Part shown: positions 50,027-63,232 of the stretch, one piece after another
Layout: every line of letters begins with the position of its first letter
Position numbering within the stretch: the first letter of the stretch is position 1
Source: Apteryx mantelli
Lineage: Eukaryota > Chordata > Aves > Apterygiformes > Apterygidae
Assembly: GCF_036417845.1 (NCBI RefSeq)
Contig: NC_089978.1
Span: forward strand, 140,238,288-140,302,287
Direction of reading: 5' to 3'
DNA: 64,000 bases
The notes under the pieces: generated by a model
Database searches by the model: none
What the model saw: only the letters and a program-made list of their open reading frames with translations
What the model was told of the DNA's origin: nothing
Position numbers and translations under genes: made by a program

Positions 50027-51956
50027 GAAGTCAAGCAAAGGAGGCAGGAGACCTGCATGGATGAGCAAGGAGCTCCTGGCAAAACTCAACCAGAAGGAGG
50101 AAGTATACAGAAAGTGGAAAGGGGGACAGGCCACTTGGGAGGACTACAGGAACATTGTCAGAGTATGCAGGGATGCGACGAGGAAGGCTAAGGCCCGTTT
50201 GGAATTAAATCTGGCAAGGCATGTCAAGGACAGCAAGAAGGGCTTCTTCAAAAACATCAGTAGCAAGAGGAAGACTAGGGAAAATGTGGGCCCATTGCTG
50301 AATGGGGTGGGTGCCCTGGTGACAAAGGATGCAGAGAAGGCAGAATTACTGAATGCCGCCTTTGCTTCAGTCTTTCCTGCTCAGGCCAGCCCTCAGGAAC
50401 CCCAGATCCTGGAGGCAAGAGAGAAAGTCTGGAGAAAGGAAGACTTTCCCTTGGTGGAGGAGGAGTGGGTTAGAGATCATTTAGGCAAACTTGACACCCA
50501 CAAATCCATGGGCCCTGATGGGATGCACCCACGAGTGCTGAGGGAGCTGGCGGACATTATTGCTAAGCCACTCTCCATCATCTTTGAAAGGTCATGGAGA
50601 ACAGGAGAGGTGCCTGAAGTCTGGAAGAAAGTCAGTGTCACTCCAGTCTTCAAAAAGGGCAAGAAGGAGGACCTGGGAAGCTACAGGCCAGTCAGGCCCA
50701 CCTCCATCCCTGGAAAGGTGATGGAGCAGCTCATCCTGGAGGCCATTTCCAAGCATGTGGAGGATAAGAAGGTGATCAGGAGTAGTCAGCATGGCTTCAC
50801 CAAGGGGAAATCATGCCTAACCAATCTGATAGCCTTCTATGCTGGAATGACTGCCTGGGTAGATGAGGGGAGAGCAGTGGATGTTGTCTACCTAGACTTC
50901 AGCAAGGCTTTTGACACTGTCTCCCATAGCATCCTCATAGACAAGCTCAGGAAGTGTGGGTTAGATGAGTGGACAGTGAGGTGGACTGAGAACTGGCTGA
51001 ATGGCAGAGCTCAGAGGGTTGTGATCAGTGGCACAGAGTCTAGTTGGAGGCCTGTAGCTAGCGGTGTCCCCCAGGGGTCAGTACTGGGTCCAGTCTTGTT
51101 CAACTTCTTCATCAATGACCTGGATGAAGGCACAGAGCACACCCTCAGCAAGTTTGCTGATGATACAAAACTGGGAGGAGTGGCTGATACGCCAGAGGGC
51201 TGTGCTGCCATTCAGAGAGACCTGGACAGGCTGGAGAGGTGGGCGGAGAGGAACCTCCTGAAGTTCAACAAAGGCAAGTGCAGGGTCCTGCACCTGGGGA
51301 GGAATAACCCCATGCACCAGTACAGGCTGGGGGTTGACCTGCTGGAAAGCAGCTCTGCAGAGAAGGCCCTGGGAGTGCTGGTGGACACCAAGTTGACCAT
51401 GAGGCAGCAATGTGCCCTTGTGGCCAAGAAGGCCAATGGTATCCTGGGGTGCATTAGGAAGAGCGTTGCCAGCAGGTCGAGGCAGGTGATCCTCCCCCTC
51501 TACTCAGCCCTGCTGAGGCCTCATGTGGAGTACTGTGTCCAGTTCTGGGCTCCCCAGTACAAGAGAGACATGGCACTACTGGAGAGACTCCAGCAGAGGG
51601 CTACAAAGATGATTAGGGGACTGGAGCATCTCTCCTATGAGGAAAGGCTGAGAGAGCTTGGCCTGTTTAGCTTGGAGAAGAGAAGGCTGAGGGGGGATCT
51701 TATCAGTGTACACAAATATCTAAAGGGAGGGTGTCGAGAGGATGGGACCAGACTCTTTTCAGTGGTGCCCAGTGACAGGACGCGAGGCAATGGGCACAAA
51801 CTGAAACACGGGAAGTTCCATCTGAATATGAGGAAAAACTTCTCGACTGTGAGGGTGACAGAGCACTGGAACAGGCTGCCCAGAAAGGTTGTGGAGTCTC
51901 CTTCTCTGGAGATATTCAAAACCTGCCTGGATGCAATCCTGTGCAACATGCTCTAG
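50019..51956 (+). CDS. CR1 ORF2 reverse transcriptase, copy C (open)
   Basis: A 645-codon open frame with reverse-transcriptase motifs intact: [17 protein letters not shown] and FADD, with the normal ORF2 stop before the 3' UTR. As in copy A, it begins at an internal Met that overlaps the upstream stop by 8 nt. It is one residue shorter than copy A because it has the likely ancestral ILGC in place of IPGGC. Its first ~60 codons are nearly identical to copy A, while residues from about 130 onward differ from both A and B at many places (for example [22 protein letters not shown]). Confidence 0.93.
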   Translation: MSRKSSKGGRRPAWMSKELLAKLNQKEEVYRKWKGGQATWEDYRNIVRVCRDATRKAKARLELNLARHVKDSKKGFFKNISSKRKTRENVGPLLNGVGALVTKDAEKAELLNAAFASVFPAQASPQEPQILEAREKVWRKEDFPLVEEEWVRDHLGKLDTHKSMGPDGMHPRVLRELADIIAKPLSIIFERSWRTGEVPEVWKKVSVTPVFKKGKKEDLGSYRPVRPTSIPGKVMEQLILEAISKHVEDKKVIRSSQHGFTKGKSCLTNLIAFYAGMTAWVDEGRAVDVVYLDFSKAFDTVSHSILIDKLRKCGLDEWTVRWTENWLNGRAQRVVISGTESSWRPVASGVPQGSVLGPVLFNFFINDLDEGTEHTLSKFADDTKLGGVADTPEGCAAIQRDLDRLERWAERNLLKFNKGKCRVLHLGRNNPMHQYRLGVDLLESSSAEKALGVLVDTKLTMRQQCALVAKKANGILGCIRKSVASRSRQVILPLYSALLRPHVEYCVQFWAPQYKRDMALLERLQQRATKMIRGLEHLSYEERLRELGLFSLEKRRLRGDLISVHKYLKGGCREDGTRLFSVVPSDRTRGNGHKLKHGKFHLNMRKNFSTVRVTEHWNRLPRKVVESPSLEIFKTCLDAILCNML

Positions 51957-52038
51957 GTGACCCTGCTTGAGCAGGGGGTTGGACTTGGACGATCTCTAGA
52001 GGTCCCTTCGAACCTCAACCATTCTGTGATTCTGTGAT
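51957..52038 (+). other. CR1 copy C 3' UTR with hairpin and octamer tail
   Basis: It contains the same perfect 6-bp stem with TTGA loop as copy A (51,961-51,976), the conserved GGTTGGAC region and two ATTCTGTG octamers ending at 52,036, followed by ATAA. Confidence 0.8.
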
Positions 52039-54513
52039 AATTAGCAAAAAATCTACATAGAAAACAAGGGGTTATAACAACAGTAACAGAGATGACCTTC
52101 CACAATTTATATTGTTGTAGGTGCTTTCAAGATGCTTTGAACTTGAACTACAAAATTTAAGGTAAAAAACAGAAGTGTGACTAGAAGTGTGTTATGATAA
52201 ATCAAATCTATAAGACTGCATTTAAGTATGAAATGCAATACACAGAACTTCAAAACAATCATAATGGGATTTTGCACCATAACCAAACCCAAAAGACACA
52301 GCAAACCAGATAAAAGACCATTCTAAAAGCCAGAACAAAGGTCTAGTTGTTTCCCCAAAACAAAGCAAACATACAAAATACACTTCACAAATCTAGTACG
52401 TTTTTAAAAGTAACCCTGATACAGGAGAATGGGAATCAGGGGTGTTAAACTGATTTACTAATAGATATTTCCTGCTGTCTTGGGTATAACTTGACCTCTA
52501 TTTTTCTTACCTTAAAAAGCAATGTGATTAAAATTCATCTGTGCAAAGAATAAAAGAATAAAATGCACAGTTCCCTCTCCAAACATTAAGTACTTGTTTC
52601 TTTCCAGAATAATCTCACTGAAACCAGCAAATGGACTACTTGCACTTTAAGGTACATCCCAATATCAGGTGACCCTATATAAACATGTATTATTAAGATA
52701 AATGCTCGTATTTTCCAAATATGTTTCCAAAACTTCTAGTTAGACAGTAAATAACCTAATTTCACTGTCCTAGTACATACCAAGTCCCTGTAATCTCCCA
52801 CACATCCTTTCTGGTTGAACAAAACTGCACAGAGAAAGTACCTGGACAGTGAAGCAGCAAATGGGACTGAAAGTCTAGTTTCCAAAAGTAATGGTATTAT
52901 TACCAAACTAAAGAAACACTTTCTCTACACAAAGCCAGAGCAGAAACTTTTCAGGTTGTTCTTCACTTTACAATAAAACAGACCCGTTTTACACCAGGTT
53001 GCCAGTGACTCTTGCCCTTAGCTTCTATAATATTGAAAAAAATGATTAAATACAAAAACCAAAAAAAAAAATCCATTGGATATTCACACTTCTGAAATGT
53101 GCACTTATATTTTGGTAAATATTAGTCAGAGAAACGCAATGTTTAGTTATGCTTTCTACTAAAGGTTATGAGGCACAGCTACACAAATCATATGGGAACA
53201 CACAGAGGTACAGTGAATTTCATTAACAATGGTTATATCTTTGCTCCCAGCTTCTGCCACTTAAAACTAGATGGGATTGCATTTGTGACAAGAGTTTGTG
53301 TCTGTCAGGGAAATATGGACTGAATAAATACAAGTCTTTCATTCAAATGATTACTCAAGTCTTGACACAAAAGCTAATTTCTTTCCCCTGTTGGCCAAAA
53401 TATGTCCTTTGAAGTCAATGAGAGCTGTGTACATGTATCAAGACAAAATTCGACTGCTTAATATAACTCACTTTGTTGTCAGAAAACAAGCAGTAAATTT
53501 TCCTGAAAGAAGATGAATGTCAATATAAATAGGAAAAACTTAAATTTGCTGGCTGGCTACAAGGGTAGTAATTCAGGAACTACGACCAGAAAAAAAATGC
53601 TTACTCTAGGTATTTCCCTCATGAAGTAAATTTTTGTCATTTAGAAAATTTCTTTAAACAATATATTCAGCATGAACAGATTTAATTTGTAGAAAACTCT
53701 CCCTGTGGTGGCTTGCTTACTTACGCGCATGCCAAGTACAAGAATTATTTTCTTCTTCTCTGCATAGCTAATAGTCATAAAAATTTTAAAAGTATATAAG
53801 CAACAGACAATATTTCAGTACTGTGCTTTTGCCTGCTATATACATGCAAACTATAACATATTGAATGAATATTTTATGATGCACTCAATAACAGGGAACA
53901 GGCAGTAAATTACTGAACTATGAGGTTTATAAACAACTTTCAGTCAGTATCATTGACAATAAAAATACTGGAACTGGACAACACAATAACTTTATATATC
54001 TCCATTCCATAAAACTTCCTAACATTTTTATGATCTTAAGAGTTGACAGTGTCTGGTTTTGAACAAAAGGCAAAATATATCTACAGATTATGTAGAAGCC
54101 TGAACATTGCACATGTTTTAAAAAATATGAAGCAGAGCAAAAAATTTCCTGGCCTTTGTAAACAACAAATAATTGCAAGCAGATCTTAGTTTGAAATACA
54201 GCAGTGACCAGTTAACTGCTTTGATGATTAGAGTTTTTATAAGACATTTGGAAATATTTTGTTTTTTACTTTTATGGAGTTTAGCCTGAGTCAGTTTCTG
54301 GACAGTTTAAAAGGATACCATCAACATGAAAAAAAGTCACATTTCTGTCTGTAAATTTCCTACCTAGCTGTAAGTAATTCCTAAAGTGACTAAAAGTGAA
54401 GCACATTTGTAAAAACAAATAAAACACTACACTATTTCCCTCAGTTCGTTTACTTTTTACTTTCTGAGCAGGAGTGAAGGAACAAAGGCTGACTGGAAGG
54501 TCAGTTATCTTAC

Positions 54514-54640
54514 TTTCCCCAGATCAACATGAGTCAGAAGAACAGCTGATTGCTGTGCAGTATATGAGTTAAGTTCTTCCTTTCCCAGGTCTACATATTC
54601 ACTGAAGAGACAAGGTATTTTAGAAGTTGAGACCTTCTTT
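54514..54640 (-). other. candidate internal exon, unidentified gene
   Basis: A 127-nt minus-strand segment with a pyrimidine-rich acceptor (GTCTCTCTGCTGCTGGCAAC followed by TACACAG) and a donor AAA|GTAAGA (54,508-54,513). One frame is open for 42 codons, with peptide words such as PCLFSEYVDLGKEEL and SAVLLTHVDLGK. It enters in phase 2 and leaves in phase 0. I recognise no family. The repeated VDLGK may be coincidence. Confidence 0.22.
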
Positions 54641-56354
54641 CTGTGTAGTTGCCAGCAGCAGAGAGACAGGCATACACACAAGAGATAGCAAGCAGCTATG
54701 ATGTTGATGTTCATGAAGCTTCCCATACAACAGACAGTGACAGAGATCAAAAGGAACTAAAACATCAACATGTATTCTCTGATGGTATTCTAGTCTGTAT
54801 ACGTCTCCTCTGACAAATAGACGCATACTTGCTTATGTCAGTATTACACAGGTATTTCACACTGAAACATTTAAATGGTGTGATGTCCCAAGTTAGGAGA
54901 CTAGGAGAATAGCTTGGAGTGACTAACTGCATGGAACAGCGCTCTTCAGGGGGAAGATCTCATTTGGGAGCACAAATATTCCAAGGCTATCGAGTCTATT
55001 TTCTGCAGTCTTAATAAAATAATTTTAATTTTTTTTTCCTTCAGAAAGTTCTATGCAGCACTGCATGTGTTCTCTTGAGTAAGGCTGCCTTTTGTGCAAG
55101 CGACTAATGCATCTCAGAAAGCTGCAATTATTTTGTCAGTTGTGGCACTAAGTCATAATGAAAGTATTTTTGAAAATGGCTTCTGAAGATTTTTTTTTTC
55201 CTCTCCTAAAAATATTTCTCCTTATTTTCCACTAGGAAAATAACACATGACTGCTACATAGCTCGAATAGGGAATTAAATAGGGATAAAATATACCAAAG
55301 ATCTACTTGCTCCTGCAGCCAAAGACCAAAGGAGAAGAGATGCAGATGTGTGGCGAGGCTGGCAGCTTGGAATAATACTCAGTATGTTTGTTCTCTAAGG
55401 AATCAAAACATCTTGCTATGGCTTTCTATCTTCTATTGAAAATATATACAGAGTAAAACTTGTTATTGAATTCATAGAAATACTTGAGGTAATACTCCTG
55501 AACACAGGTTTATAAAGATGGACAGATCTTCTGTTTGAAATTAAGTCTCATTCACACTGCCAGACAAGATGTACTATACTTCAAGAAAAATAGTATTCCA
55601 GGAAAAACACAATATCTAAAACAGACTGTCAAACTGATAAGCTTTTGCCATCATGTTATTTGTTTTCAGTCCTAAAAATGTTTACAGAAATGCTTTAAAG
55701 TAACATTTGATTCTCCTGGGCTATGTGATGTGCTGAAGGCATGCATATTACAAGAAGTTTTTACTTTTAAATACCAGGTTATAATTTTAAAATTTCTTTT
55801 AAAAATGTATCTTTTATTTATGTACTACAAGAATGAAATCCATAAATGTATTACGTCATGACATGAAAGCTTAATGGATTTAAGAGCTAGATTCTCCCAA
55901 GTGTCCTGAGACAATTAAAGCAGAAATATTTGAAATTATACCATGAGTCATAATTTATGTTTTTACCATCCTACCACTTTCCACAAATCTTTTTTGTTGT
56001 TGTTGCTGTAAATGCAGAAGAATTGATTGTACATATCCAAAAATAACAACCTAAATCAGAAATGTCCATATTTAGTGCTGAGACAGCAAATGGTACATGA
56101 GCCACAAAAAGGTCCTACAAATGTAGCAGTAGTAGCAGCAGCAGCTACCAACCTTACTGGCCCCCCTGAGGAAATGGAAAACAACCAAGTACCTCCTTCT
56201 GCACTTGCACATGGCACAGCACACGGCCAGTGCATTTGGCTTTTCTTCTAGACATGACTGCTTTTTTCTAAGAACAGCTGCAGGCCTGTGAATTCCTTTT
56301 CACTATCAGTACAGTTTGTTTACATAACAGGAACACAACAAGAAGCTGTACTCA

Positions 56355-56710
56355 ACATGTCAGACCAATGTCCATCTAGCCCAGCACCTATCTTTAACAG
56401 AGGCAAATAGCAAGGACCTAGTAAAGAGAAGAGTATAACAGGAGTAGCACTGAAATAATTCCCCCAAATACTCACCTATCTTACTACCTGAACCAGAGCA
56501 AGATATTTTTGTATTTAATAGCCCTTCATGGAATTTCCTTCCATAAATTTGTCCAGTCACTTTAAAAAACAAACAAACAAAACATGAAAAAAAACCAACC
56601 CAAACATTTAACTTTTTAGCATCTACGACATCTGGCAGCTAGGAGTTCCATACTAAGTGAAGAAGTATATCCTCCTGCTTGTTTTGAACTTGTCATGTTC
56701 TAACTGTACG
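56355..56710 (-). repeat. ancient CR1/L3-like 3' fragment
   Basis: The plus strand reads GTCCATCTAGCCCAGCACC, later CATCTACGACATCTGGCAG, then GGAGTTCCATACTAAGTGAA and GAAGTATATCCTCCTGCTTG. This order matches the antisense of the conserved ORF2 C-terminus and 3' region of old amniote CR1/L3-type LINEs (the CACAACATC...TGGCAA...GAGTTCCA...GTGAAGAAGTA pattern). It is far more diverged than copies A-C and has no open frame of its own. It also explains the apparent splice signals at its edges. Confidence 0.6.
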
Positions 56711-59135
56711 TACTAGACCACTTTATAATCATTAATATCATTTTTTTTCTAAGGATCGTTACTTGCAGATTTGCATGAGTTAGTAGTATGCTGCAGTGTT
56801 CAAATGCAAACTTTGTCAGAAATAGCTGCTTGCTCAGAAGGTCCTTTTGTATTGAATAAGTTAGAAGCTAGCAGTTTTGAGGCTTCCACTGAAACAAGAT
56901 CATAGATCTCTTGGAACAGATGTTCTACAACACCTAGCTAAGGAGAGAAACACTTCTGAATGTTTGCATTTTTCCCTGTTTTCAACAAAAAAATGCTTTT
57001 GCAATATGATATTTCGTATCTAAACAAAAGCCATCAACAAGGTGAAAGAACACTCAACCATGTCCACAAAGCAAGTAAAAAAAACGGATGACTTTCTACT
57101 TAAGTGTTTCAGTTGCACAAAGGATCAGGTCAAACATGGGGGGGTGGGGAACTCCAGTCATGCTCTTGTAGTGGTTCTTTATGAAACATGGAGAAAACAT
57201 GAAAACATATGATGATGAATATTTTTTATATTCTGTTCTGGATCCAGACCGATTATGTTACACTCTCCTTCCCACAATGGCTTAATTTTGCAATAAAGAA
57301 AAGTGGTTTTATACAAATCATACATGAAAAGCTGATAGAAAAGATGCCAATACAGAAATCTGAAAAATACAGGAAATAAACATTTCTGCACCAAGATATT
57401 ATTTCAGATCACTAAAACACTATTCTATTCCAAATACTGTTCAAGTCATCCTTTCAGAACCCAGCTCAATTATGTATTCAACACCACTAGAAATAATTAT
57501 TTTAAAACACACAATGCACAGTACTGTAGACATTAAAAACTTAACCACAAGAACAGAAAAAAAAATTAAGCACATAGGAAAGGAAAAAGGGAAAACAGTA
57601 CATAAATGACTTGTACAAAATCTCGTATGAACAAGTAACCATAAAGAGAACCTCCTCCTAAGTAATTTAATTATTTAAAATGCCTAATGCTCCTACAGCC
57701 AAAACCTCAAGATGGATAAACTGAAAGAGTAAGAATTCCTGTAAAATAACTGGGAAAATTAAAATTAAAATTCTACATTCTTGGATAAAGATGACATTTT
57801 TGAGGCAATGATATTCACACTCAAATCAAATGGGAACTTTGCCATTTACTTAAATAGGCACTGGATCAACTTCCATATGCAAAAGAGATCATAAAATTCT
57901 TCAGTGATGACTAAACAAAGAATCTCCAAACAATTCTATATGCAAAAATAATAAATAATTGCACTAAGGTCCCATTACAGCATTCATGCAACTTCAGCAT
58001 ATCTAACTAAGAATAAAAATCACAGAGTATAGAGTAAATTATATTCTGACAAGCATCTCTTATCTTTAATTTTTGAATCATGACAAAAAGATGGCAAATC
58101 CAGGTAAGACAAATTATAAATTAAGGCCAAAAACACATGATGCTTTGATAATGAGGCTATAAAAATTCTGAGGTTATGCTGTAAATCCACTCTGCAAATT
58201 GAGTCATGCTAGTGGTTTGGGATCTAGATAGAATGAATTTTAACTGCATCTTTTTAAGTCTTTTAGATAAGAAGAAAGAATTTTTCTAAAAAATACTCAC
58301 TTGACAAGATTTTCTTGGATACAGTTTGCTTCAGTCAAGGTAGCAGAAACAAAAATACTAATAGAGAATAAGTACCTTGTTTAGAAAATACACAGAAGCT
58401 TAAAGACATCTTCTTTAGAAAAGTAGTAATACATATCTGGAGTAGATGATGTTGTAACAGGTATCAGTATAAGTTGGGAAATAGGAATCAAGATAAAACA
58501 TTATATGCCATCACAACATTTCAAAATGAAAGAACAATAATGGGAAACTGAGAAAAATAAAAAAGCCATTTGCATCAAAGGCAAAATAGGATCTACTACT
58601 GTAAAACACATACAATATGAAATAAAATTAAAAGCACTTCACAAAAAGCACATTTACAGAAGCAGACAAAACCTGTAAGGGCGAAACCTCTCAACTTCAG
58701 CAAAGAAAAAGCACAGAGTGACCATGCTTTTCAATGGCTCTGTATGGATACAGAACAAAATAACACAAAATTAATACTTCAATATTATTTTATATACTGG
58801 AACTTTTATAGATATATGCAATGAACAGAATTAACAACTACTGGGAAAGTAATAACTGCACTGCTGGGTTTTGATGACTGTCTACTAAAGCAGTGAAGAA
58901 GCAGAAGTGGGAAGTGTTTGACCTTGTGACCAGAGGACTAGGTTAGAAAACAAGTCGGGTTAAGACAAAGCACAGAGTCAGCCTGGCCCCTAAAACAACG
59001 CATTTTGAAAGGAGAAATCATAAACTGACTGTTTTCTAATGCTGCTTATGCCATCAATTGGAAAGGGATTACTCTTAAGTATTTCAAAATGACACTTCTC
59101 TGATCACTTTGGGAAGGAATATACACTATGTCTAA

Positions 59136-59190
59136 AGATTGGATTTGATGATCCAAGAAGTCCATTCCAGTCCTATAGCCTTTCTATTCC
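59136..59190 (+). repeat. relic of an old CR1 3' tail
   Basis: The run GATTGGATTTGATGATCC, then GTCCATTCCAGTCCTATAGC and CTTTCTATTCC resembles the CR1 3' end (GGTTGGAC...GATGATC...GGTCCCTTCCAACC...ATTCTGTG) with about a quarter of positions changed. Nothing CR1-like is visible upstream, so it is a very short or very decayed insertion. Confidence 0.5.
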
Positions 59191-62100
59191 AGAAAGTCTA
59201 GTTAAAAATAAAAATGGTTTCATGAACCAACGTGAAAAAAAAACAGAGGATCTGACACAGAATGAGTAGAAAGCTACTTCTGTACATTACATCATTAATG
59301 GACACATGCAATCATCACTGTCTGTTTTTTAAACAATCCTTGAATGTGTGAAACATCATATTCTAGTTAATAATTACTAATTTGCTGATGCAATTTTTGT
59401 GGTGTATAGCCAAGCTATGCATTTTTGCTTGAGTTTTCACTGGTGAAAGACTGAGAGACTCTGATGGAAACTTCAAGTTCTCCTTTGAATCCTGAGATGC
59501 AGCAGGTTAGACTCTTCCAGAACATGTAATTTATCCCTTTCAGAATAAAGAAGCTTGAATTTGACCCTAAAATATTTTACATTTCCTACTGTTCCTCCAT
59601 TCTCCTAAAAGATCTTGAGTTTACTAATCTCTGTCAGGAATTTTTTTCACTAAAGTAAAAAAAAAAAAGAAATTAATAGATTTATACTGGCAATAGTTTT
59701 ACCGCAGGTTTTTCACTGGACTCATTTGGTACTTTTAATTTTTTTTTAAATACATGCTACTGCCAGAAAAGAGAAACCTGCCTGCATTTCAGTTGTCAAT
59801 GTTAAAATGCAATACACCCTCCTTAAAATTTGTCAATTTAACTATAACATACCTACATACAAAACCATAACTAATCTTCTCCTGGAACTACCCAAGTTTA
59901 CATCCGTAGTTTGAGACAGGAACTGAAAGCAGCATTCTTCACATTAAACATATAGAATGGTGAACTGAGTGGAACCCCTTCACATATATTCAGTATGAAA
60001 GCAAAGGCCAGAATTTTTAAAGACTTAATGCAAATAGCTTAATCTGGGCGGAAGGGGAATCAAAGTTTGTAGAGAGAGGAAAAATCTTGTATTAGAGAAA
60101 ATGTCATAGTTGACAAGGGCAGACACTTTTATGCATACAGTTCCTTTATTAGATTCAGCAAAAAAATAGAATCATTATGTTAATCAATTAAACAATGCAA
60201 AGGAAATAGGTAGTTAGCAGGAAGGGACAAAGAAGTACAAACTTGCAACAGACCATAAAACCAGTATCTCTATAGAATTTATGATTATTAGTAGCTAGTC
60301 TACTGATTGTAGTTGTAATTGGAACTGAAATGGTGTTAATGAAAAATGTTCTCCCACTTGTAACCAAGCGTTTCTGTGTACTGACTGTGCAAGCTCCATT
60401 TGGAGCTCAGTGAAGCTTTAGTTTCACCTGAAGAGCCTGTGTAAGAATATTCTGTGGATGGATGCAGTATGTCATATTTTGGGATGAGTACATATAGACT
60501 CCACTGATTTTGATCATTCTGTTGTGGGAGGTAGTGATTATAGACACTGTGGAGATTTGTGGACAGATTGTACATTTGTTGCTCTGGCAAAGTCCAGATC
60601 AAATATCAAATCTATGTTAACCGTTCAATAACACTGCGTGTTTAAAAAACAAACTGAATATGATACAACAATGATACATTTTGTTACTTGTCACATAAAG
60701 GGCCAAAATAATGACTTATTTAGAGGCATCCTATGACATTTAAGTGATACCAGCACAATATTTATTAATGGATAAATAAAACTTTAATGAAGCCTGAAGA
60801 AAAGCCTTTTCTCTTTACCAGTAGAAGATTTACATCAATTCTAAGGCCATTTATGCCAGAATTTTCTGAACAGAGTGGATGAATGTGAAATAGGTGGTGT
60901 CAGCTAGTGGGTTTTCTTTAATATTAAAGTACTAATATATTATACTATACATTGCTGAGGAGCTGATAACACTAACATGATTGCCCAAATCTTTACAGTT
61001 GCTTTCATAATAATTGAAAATATACAATAGTTGTCAAAACATACCACTTCATGCAGAATCCGAGCTTTACAGAAAGACAATCAGAAAAATTTGACATGGT
61101 GTGTTCTAAGAAGCAAAACTGAATGTGTGTACTTTCCCTTTTTTCCTTTGTATTGCGACATCCTCATATAGTTATTACAAACTTGAATAATCATGTTACG
61201 ATTATTTAAAAAAAGTGAACCATTCCTAGAATCAATTTAAAAAAAAACAGGTCAACATTAAAAAACATGATTTTTTTTTTAAATAGATAAAGGAATGAGA
61301 AGTTTCCATTCAGTAAATGCAAATTAAAGGAAACAAGGAAAGAAATGCTCAATTTTGGGGAATCCTGTTCTCAAAGAACCTAAAAGGTATCACTGAGCAA
61401 TGATGAAACCAAGGAGATAGATTTTAAATTTGTGAGAGTTCACTGGATTTATCAGAATTAAGTGATACTGAAACAACTATGTTAAAGTTACAATGTCAAT
61501 TCTCACAAATCTGAGAACAAATGACTGCAGAGACAGTCTGCTTTTATCTCATTTTAGCAGATTGATACAATGATTTAAAAGGTCAACTCAATTCACACTA
61601 ATGTGTAAAATGGAATTTTTATCATGTGAGCATTGCATGAAGATTCTGAATTAAGTCATTTGAAACTGGTCACATATCAAACGTACTGCTCCTCAGGGAT
61701 AAAATAGTTTAGATTGTTCATTATGACTTACACCAGCAAATGACACAAAATATTTCTGCTATTAACCACTTTTTTTTGGTCATTAGTAGCAATCAGAATA
61801 TATGTATTTTTAGCATATCCATATGGATTACAAATATTTTTTGTGGTTAGATATGGTATTCATTGCCAGTTCAAAATGCAGTAATGATAATGGATCACAC
61901 TGCCACCCAAAGGGAAGGTACAGTGCTTGACTTGACCCACAAGAAGAAAAGAAGGGGGACAGCCCTTTCTGAGGTATTACTGTGCACACAATTAGCTCAG
62001 TAAGAGTCAGCTAGAGACACTGTCTGTCTCAGATCATTTGGATTTTTCCATCTGTTTTCATGAGCAGCAAATGTCATCTTCCCTTTGAGCTTCACAAAGT

Positions 62101-62877
62101 TTTGCCTTCCTAACTGATAGTTATATTCAAAGAAGTACATATCAATGCTACAAGATCAAAAATATACTTTCAGAAAACTAATAATTTTCTGGGCAAAATG
62201 TGGGTGTGTCTTTGCTTAGGAAAGCATCTCTGATTAATAATTGTAGCAAGTGAATTCAAATTTGACTTTAAGGTTTTCTAAAGTTTTATATGAACCTCTA
62301 CAAGCCTGATAAGTATGGAAGATGCCTTTGAATGGAGGCAATGGCCTTACTCAATCTCAGTTATGAAGCACACTTGAGAATCATGCTGGCAGTGGTGAAA
62401 TACTAAAAGGTCAAATTCTTCACTGCTAAATTATTTCCTTCACATCTTAGATAGCCAGCTTTTTAAAGACATTATTTGTGGCAATATAAAAATCATTTTT
62501 ATAATATTAAATTCTTCATTTAATATAACAGAGAAAATAGAACTATGATTGCAGTACGTAAGCTGAACTGTTTCCAATATAGTGCTATATCTCCTTAAAA
62601 ACTTGAGTTTTTATTTGAAGTATGAAAAAGAGGTAACCACAGAGTATTGTCCATCTTTCATTTACTGCATGAAAATAAGCATTGCCCTCATACTTACATT
62701 TTTTTCCCAATTTGTGGTTTCCTTTAATCAAATGCAAAGATAAGACTTCCATACATAAGACTTCCACTAGCTTTAGACATAAGTGTGTGAGATATGCAAC
62801 TGTAAGATATGAAACAATAAGCTTACAAGTTATAAGCTTCTTATTTGTTGCTACCTCTAATAAGACCCCTCCCCTAC

Positions 62878-62898
62878 AAAAAAAAAAAAAAAAAAAAA
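62878..62898. repeat. poly-A run, 21 A
   Basis: Uninterrupted A tract followed by two copies of AGAGCCTAA. No retroposon body is recognised in the AT-rich sequence on its 5' side. Confidence 0.9.
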
Positions 62899-63232
62899 GA
62901 GCCTAAAGAGCCTAAAGCATATTTCAAGCCTATGTACAACCCATTCTGCAGAAAGCTAAAGGATCTGAAATATAAGAACAGGAAGATAAAGATAATGCAG
63001 AGGCATGGAGAGGAGAAAAGTATTTCTCTTATCTTGGGCATTTTAGCATAATGTAGCATTATTTTGCATTTCCCCCATTAATTTTAATCTTCTCAACCTC
63101 CTCTTTCTAATTAAAAAAAATTCACTGAAGGTCATTTGTTTGCACATGAGAAAATATGATCAAGACTGCAAGCCCTTTTGTTTCACTGTTACTGAATGCG
63201 ACTCATTTATGCATAACAAAGTCAAAGATGTA

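Larger units (their letters stand above)
47990..52038 (+). mobile_element. CR1 LINE copy C, nearly full length
   Basis: About 4.05 kb of CR1 with both reading frames: ORF1 (zinc-finger-like plus esterase), then ORF2 (endonuclease, reverse transcriptase), then a 3' UTR with the perfect CCCTGC-TTGA-GCAGGG hairpin (51,961-51,976) and two ATTCTGTG octamers (52,021-52,036). The 5' boundary is set where GC content rises and ORF1-like protein begins, with an uncertainty of about 100 bp. Full-length CR1 is about 4.5 kb, so little is missing. The copy is disabled by an ORF1 frameshift near 48,660, an in-frame TGA at 49,382, loss of the SDH aspartate, and the 11-nt deletion at 50,012/50,013. Confidence 0.92.

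Noticed and set aside
56360..56572. Minus-strand 70-codon frame with an excellent acceptor and a GTGAGTA donor
   Set aside because: It lies inside the ancient CR1/L3-like relic, which explains the sequence better than an exon.
57179..57394. Minus-strand frame behind a strong acceptor (CCTGTATTTTTCAG)
   Set aside because: No good donor within the open part and no compatible phase with the neighbouring candidates.
60336..60602. Minus-strand 88-codon frame with balanced codon composition
   Set aside because: Chance frames of this length are common in this window. The possible donor (CAG|GTGAAA) gives a phase that does not join the next candidates, and no domain is recognised.
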